DNA from: an uncultured Ruegeria sp.
GTDB taxonomy: Bacteria > Pseudomonadota > Alphaproteobacteria > Rhodobacterales > Rhodobacteraceae
Assembly: GCF_947504215.1 (NCBI RefSeq)
Contig: NZ_CANNGO010000001.1
Span: 1,012,472-1,076,471 of the forward strand
Direction: 5' to 3'
DNA length: 64,000 nt
Below, in pieces: positions 60,134 to 64,000 of this stretch (positions are counted from its first letter, which is position 1; each line of letters starts with the position of its first letter). The notes under the pieces were generated by a model. It did not search any database and had not been told where the DNA came from. It saw nothing but the letters and a program-made list of their open reading frames with translations. A program made the translations under genes and the position numbers.

Positions 60134-61329
60134 ATTGCAGCCACAGGTGTGGGTTGATGTAAACCAGGATAGGCGGCGGCAACCATTGCAAGCAAATGCG
60201 ATGCTGGCCGGCTGAGTACATCCGTTACAGGCAGCCCGAGTATTTGTGACTGTGCGGCAATAGTGTCGGTAATCTCGGCCTCAGACATCCCCTCGTGATT
60301 GAGCGTGACGCCGATGACTTTTGTGTCAGCAAACGCTTCGATGAGGGCAATCTCACTTGCAGGCTTGGGCATTGGCATATTGGGAAAATCACAGCGATGT
60401 GCGCGCTTTGGAGCGTGCTGAAGGATCACGGCGTCCGGCTGGCTGCCCCGCAAGATAAAGGCGGATGTGCAGAACGCCGGATGACTCAACGCCCCTTGAC
60501 CTTCGATCAATATGACATCGGGCTGTTCACCCTCGGAAGCGTCAACAATCGCGCCTTCAAGCTCACCGCAACAGAACTGCGGCGGTACGGCATCCATTGC
60601 CACACCATATTTTGCGCCCTGCATCAAACCCGTCTGGCCCGTACCAACAAGAACAGTCTTGATGCCTCTTGCATTCAAGGCACGGGCCAAAACGGTCGCT
60701 GTTGTCCGCTTTCCAATGGCGCAATCCGTCCCAAGAACCGCTACGCGCAGCGCTTTCACATCTGCAATACTTCCATCGAACAGGCGCATATCCTTGCTGG
60801 GTTTAGGTTTTCGAATGTCTCGAATGGTGACTTTGCGTTCGGCCGCAAAAGATGCAATATCTGGATCATCGCTTAGATATTCATGCAATCCACTGACGAT
60901 GTTCATACCTAGTGATATAGCATCCTTAACGACGCTGCGATCCGTTGATGAGAGTCTCCCCGAAGATGGTGCCATCCCGTAAATGAGGGTGTTGGGGATC
61001 TCCGCTTCATGGACGACAGCAGCGTCCAGACTTCTGAAGACCGGAATGTGGTTTACTGCATCGTCAAGAACCCACCCACTGTCTTCGCCGTCGTGGTCTC
61101 TATCGATGACAGACAGGATCCTGTAAGCCTCTGAATGACGAACGAGGCCATTTGCAGTTTTGCCATCAATTTTTGCGAAGTTACCTTGGCAATAGATAAT
61201 CGCAGTTGGCGGCAAGGCGATTTGAGTGGCAGAGGTTGATCTTGTGTATTCGTCGCTGTTCAATGGCGGCGCTTGTGCACCGCTGACGGGACGACGTATA
61301 GTGTTTGCCGCGTTAAAGTCGGTTTTCAT
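60130..61329 (-). CDS. DUF1611 (DgcN-like) P-loop protein
   Basis: 399 aa. An N-terminal domain (about 40-185; YCQGNFAKIDGKTANGLVRH) precedes a P-loop-like segment GTDCAIGKRT at 200-209 and a domain with LIEGQGALSHPAF and MPMPKPASEIALIEA. This is the DUF1611 family, of which DgcN is described as D-glutamate N-acetyltransferase working with the dehydrogenase-like or racemase partner DgcA. Here the partner is a PLP racemase instead, so the activity may differ. The first 30 residues look extra. Confidence 0.85.
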   Translation of the reverse strand: MKTDFNAANTIRRPVSGAQAPPLNSDEYTRSTSATQIALPPTAIIYCQGNFAKIDGKTANGLVRHSEAYRILSVIDRDHDGEDSGWVLDDAVNHIPVFRSLDAAVVHEAEIPNTLIYGMAPSSGRLSSTDRSVVKDAISLGMNIVSGLHEYLSDDPDIASFAAERKVTIRDIRKPKPSKDMRLFDGSIADVKALRVAVLGTDCAIGKRTTATVLARALNARGIKTVLVGTGQTGLMQGAKYGVAMDAVPPQFCCGELEGAIVDASEGEQPDVILIEGQGALSHPAFCTSAFILRGSQPDAVILQHAPKRAHRCDFPNMPMPKPASEIALIEAFADTKVIGVTLNHEGMSEAEITDTIAAQSQILGLPVTDVLSRPASHLLAMVAAAYPGLHQPTPVAAI

Positions 61330-61412
61330 GATGTTTCCTTTGTGTGGTCGACGCCGAAGGCAACGCTGTCGCCACCATCGGGTAATGAGATCGAGAATGT
61401 CGTGCCGCGCGC

Positions 61413-62252
61413 TCAGTTATCGAGAATGCACAGACCTCTAGACAATTTGAAATTTTTGTTGCAGTTCCAACGGTTTCCGGACCTGCCAAGATGGGCATTC
61501 GCAGGGAGGTCTATTGGTTCGCAGCTCGCACCAGAGGTCGCGTATCCTCGCTCGCACTTCCACCCCGTGCCGTAAGTTGCATCGTCCAAGTAGGCATGTT
61601 CAGGGATCACAACGGCAGCGCACGAACCATCCTGTTCAAAGAACCCACGTTCGCATGTCCAGGGCTGGCCATATCCTGATGAATTCAGATAAGCGTTGGC
61701 CGGGACCGCAATTGCGACGCAAAGGTCATCCAATGCTTCAAACCCACGTTTGCATTCCCAAGCGGGCCCATAGGTGGAAGCTGCCAGGTAAGCGTTTTCG
61801 GGCACGGCAATTTTTTGGCACGTGTCGTCGACTTTGAGAAAACCGCGCGAGCAATGCCAGCGCTCACCTGATGGATCCAGAAATCCACCATCAGGTACAA
61901 TCACCTCAACACAGGCAGTACCATCGTTCTTGCGGAAACCATGAAGACATTCCCAACCAGAACCATAGGTGCGGTTGGTCGGATACGCGTTTGCTGGCAC
62001 TATGACAACGGTGCAGGCGTCGCCACTCAGCCTATACCCGGTGTTACATTTCCAGCCGTCACCATAACTCCTTGCAGTGGCATTTTCAGGCACAGGTTGC
62101 GATGTGGATTGAGCATGTGCAGGCGTTGAAAACAGAAGCAGAGCACAGATTGGGAGCACAATCAGCGCTGCCATCATCTGAATGCCTGGTGACAGATGTG
62201 CTTCCCAAATCGTCCTACAGAGTTGCGGCATTGCCTCTGAGTTATGATCCAT
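61413..62252 (-). CDS. Secreted protein of seven two-cysteine repeats (copy B)
   Basis: 279 aa from ATG 62252, which overlaps the upstream gene stop (ATGGATCATAA); ATG 62177 is an alternative. About 25 residues precede a signal (MAALIVLPICALLLFSTPAH). Seven repeats of about 30 residues follow, e.g. VPENAYLAASTYGPAWECKR and VPANAYLNSSGYGQPWTCER, each with two cysteines, all complete. Closely related in design to the protein at 54690-55502 but more regular. The paired cysteines suggest a disulfide-stabilised rod in the periplasm or outside the cell. Confidence 0.82.
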   Translation of the reverse strand: MDHNSEAMPQLCRTIWEAHLSPGIQMMAALIVLPICALLLFSTPAHAQSTSQPVPENATARSYGDGWKCNTGYRLSGDACTVVIVPANAYPTNRTYGSGWECLHGFRKNDGTACVEVIVPDGGFLDPSGERWHCSRGFLKVDDTCQKIAVPENAYLAASTYGPAWECKRGFEALDDLCVAIAVPANAYLNSSGYGQPWTCERGFFEQDGSCAAVVIPEHAYLDDATYGTGWKCERGYATSGASCEPIDLPANAHLGRSGNRWNCNKNFKLSRGLCILDN

Positions 62253-62595
62253 CCAGCTCAAGCCCCGCGATGCAGGCATCTGCAAGGTCGCGGCTTGGCG
62301 TATCCGACCCCGGCAGCGTAGCCCAACCCGTATCCATCATAGCCTTTCGACGACTGAAGCCAGAGGCCTCTTGGAGGGTTACGATTATTTCTTCGCGTCT
62401 GGGGTCAGCAGCTGACCTGTTCAGGCAAACCGGCACCATCGCGAGCGTCACTTCTTCGCTTGCATGGTCCTTCGCCAATTCTTGAGCGCTACCGCTGGTT
62501 GTCCAACCGCCCCAGGTAAAGCCAAGGATTGAGACCGCAATCGCACCACACAAAGCACCATAGATGCCTGGTTTCGTCCATTCTGGAAATGTCAT
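62242..62595 (-). CDS. Conserved single-pass membrane protein
   Basis: 117 aa. One N-terminal membrane helix (GIYGALCGAIAVSILGFTWG) after MTFPEWTKP, then a periplasmic helical part (VTLAMVPVCLNRSAADPRRE; SGFSRRKAMMDTGWATLPGS) and RDLADACIAGLEL, with two cysteines. I recall related proteins as widespread hypotheticals in Rhizobiales and Rhodobacterales. GGATCTAAA precedes the ATG. Its stop overlaps the start of copy B, so the two are probably made together. Confidence 0.75.
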   Translation of the reverse strand: MTFPEWTKPGIYGALCGAIAVSILGFTWGGWTTSGSAQELAKDHASEEVTLAMVPVCLNRSAADPRREEIIVTLQEASGFSRRKAMMDTGWATLPGSDTPSRDLADACIAGLELDGS

Positions 62596-63175
62596 TTTAG
62601 ATCCTCTGGCGGAGAAAGCGCCGCCTCGCTGTTTTGTGTCTTTTTGCGCAATCTTGGTCTCGCGCCAGGGCCATTCCCAAGGCGCGATGACCGATAGGCG
62701 CAGTTCGAGCTACTGAAATTTCATTTGATCAACAGTTGCGTTGTGGTTCCTTGGCAAGCCATCGGTGCGTCTGATCACCATAAATGGATCAATTAACGCC
62801 ACACGCGATGTGGTCGTGCGCGAAAACATCGGCAACCTTCCCAAACATCAGATCCAAGTAGAGGACGTGACAGCTGAATTTTCATGATGGAAGAACTTAG
62901 CTATCTCTGGCAGGCTATGCGCCTAGGCCGCAGAAAACCAGAACCTTAGTGGGTTGTATATAACCACTTGGCGACGGTATTACAACGTTCATGAGCCTAA
63001 CGCTATTACCAAGGCCCCGATACTGAAGAAAGAATTGGTTTCAACCTGGCATTCGCCTTATGTGTCGGCAAATCCGTTACTACTTTTGTAGCCTCTTTAG
63101 CATGCCACTCTCAAGCCGGCATCCGCTGCATCACTGAAATCATGTAGTGAGGACTCGTAGCCGATATCGGATGTG
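62596..63175. other. Intergenic region before recombinase unit, no gene called
   Basis: 580 bp. The left part should carry the promoter of the membrane-protein/copy-B pair. A rightward stretch near 62812-62884 translates as VVVRENIGNLPKHQIQVEDV and may be a fragment of a lost gene; I cannot identify it. Confidence 0.4.
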
Positions 63176-63888
63176 GCGCGGCATCCTGTGGTATGGCGTT
63201 TCAGTCAACGTCGGGTTGTCGTTATGGGAGGGCATGGCGGATCGGAGGATCAGCTATGGAAACACCAAACCTACCTGCCATCCGCGCGTTGCGGCCTGCA
63301 TGGAACAAAGGCCGGATCGTTGGTCAGAAGCAACCACTCAAGCCAAAACATGTCTGGGCAATCAGAGTGCGACTTGAATTGGCCGAAGCCCATCGCGATC
63401 TCGCACTGTTCAACATGGCGATCGACAGCAAACTCCGCGGCTGCGATCTCGTGAAGATGAAGGTCGTCGACGTGATGGCTTCGGGACAGATCAAGGAACG
63501 CGCATCCGTGCTGCAAAGCAAAACTCAAAAATCTGTTCGCTTCGAGATCTCTGAAGTAACGCGGGCGTCTGTCGAGAAGTGGATGGAAGACGAGCTTATG
63601 GTCGGATCCGATTATCTGTGGCCTGGGCGATTTCATGAGCGTTTGCACATCTCCACACGCCAGTGCGCACGGATCGTGCGTGATTGGGTCACCTCGATTG
63701 GATTGGAGGCGAGCGCTTACGGAACACATTCCATGCGCCGGACAAAGGTGACGCAGATTTACAAGAAAACTGGCAACCTCAGAGCGGTACAGCTGCTGCT
63801 TGGACACTCCAAGATGGACAGCACGGTCAGATATCTAGGCGTTGAACTCGAAGACGCATTAGCCATCGCAGAAGCCATTGAAATCTAA
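63176..63888 (+). repeat. Right copy of ~710-bp direct repeat (recombinase unit)
   Basis: Same unit as 46952-47661, in the same orientation 16.2 kb away, starting at GCGCGGCATCC. The leader inverted repeat is less perfect here (CATCCTG / CGGGTTG). The homology stops just after the recombinase stop codon. Confidence 0.85.
63256..63888 (+). CDS. Compact tyrosine recombinase/integrase (intact right copy)
   Basis: 210 aa from ATG 63256, which has GGAGGAT upstream; a start at 63193 lies within the repeat leader. The catalytic residues are present: Arg61 (SKLRGCDL), Lys89 (QSKTQKSV), His158 and Arg161 (THSMRR), His184 (LLGHS) and Tyr193 (VRYLGV). The chain begins almost at the catalytic domain; the usual 90-100-residue N-terminal core-binding domain is missing, leaving a 35-residue arm. 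It may act as a minimal recombinase or need a partner. Copy 1 is a pseudogene. Confidence 0.88.
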   Translation: METPNLPAIRALRPAWNKGRIVGQKQPLKPKHVWAIRVRLELAEAHRDLALFNMAIDSKLRGCDLVKMKVVDVMASGQIKERASVLQSKTQKSVRFEISEVTRASVEKWMEDELMVGSDYLWPGRFHERLHISTRQCARIVRDWVTSIGLEASAYGTHSMRRTKVTQIYKKTGNLRAVQLLLGHSKMDSTVRYLGVELEDALAIAEAIEI

Positions 63889-64000
63889 TCCTCAAGGGCC
63901 GTCTTCGCAGGCGGCCCATTGCGGCCGTTGACCACCCAGTGTTGATGCTGCGGCGCGGCCCGTCAGATCGGTCATCCGCTGCAGCGGCGAGATAGGAGGC

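Overview
The window reads as chromosome or large-replicon DNA of a marine alphaproteobacterium of the Roseobacter group (Rhodobacterales). This rests on gene content: two TRAP transporters, an assimilatory nitrate cluster controlled by NasS/NasT, a beta-keto-acid cleavage enzyme with a Liv-type ABC transporter, FadR-type GntR and IclR regulators, and IS5/IS30/IS3/IS1182 debris. It is an inference from families, not from a marker gene. I see no rRNA, tRNA or CRISPR array.

Layout. (1) 1-6.6 kb: a uronate operon on the minus strand, dctPQM - SDR - KdgF-like cupin - kdgK - uxuA (cut by the window edge), with a divergent GntR regulator. (2) 6.7-7.05 kb: decayed IS3 transposase. (3) 7.3-18.9 kb: nitrate assimilation on the minus strand, nasT-nasS, then a leader with a terminator hairpin, then nrtA-nrtB-nrtCD-nirB-nirD-nasA. 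(4) 19.5-29 kb: a catabolic operon on the minus strand, cyclase/hydrolase - cupin - SDR - 3-hydroxyacyl dehydrogenase - ABC binding protein - livG-livF-livH-livM - BKACE, with a divergent IclR regulator. (5) 29.2-38.6 kb: a second catabolic operon, FAH-family hydrolase - nitroreductase - OsmC - TRAP dctPQM - intradiol ring-cleavage dioxygenase - periplasmic amidohydrolase - small secreted protein - dihaem peroxidase, with a divergent YciI-like gene and GntR regulator. (6) 38.6-39.2 kb: inactivated IS5-family element. (7) 39.2-46.9 kb: MFS-like protein, a winged-helix/TPR regulator, and a divergent rightward run (homocysteine methyltransferase, secreted barrel protein, GNAT, MOSC, SDR, VTT membrane protein).

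(8) 46.95-63.9 kb is an accessory region bracketed by two direct copies of a compact tyrosine recombinase. The left copy is dead (one stop, two 1-nt deletions); the right copy is intact with all catalytic residues. Between them lie a flavin monooxygenase, a beta-propeller protein, a Cys-nucleophile hydrolase, an EF-hand protein, a LysR regulator, a haloalkane dehalogenase, two related secreted proteins each built of seven two-cysteine repeats, a three-gene cassette with a ParB/Srx-like protein, small conserved proteins, IS30/IS1182 debris, and an amino-acid racemase paired with a DUF1611 protein.

The most interesting points are the recombinase-bracketed island with its seven-repeat secreted proteins and coupled cassette, the asymmetric nitrate ABC ATPase, the NasT leader with a repeated 20-bp element, and the two substrate-orphan catabolic operons.
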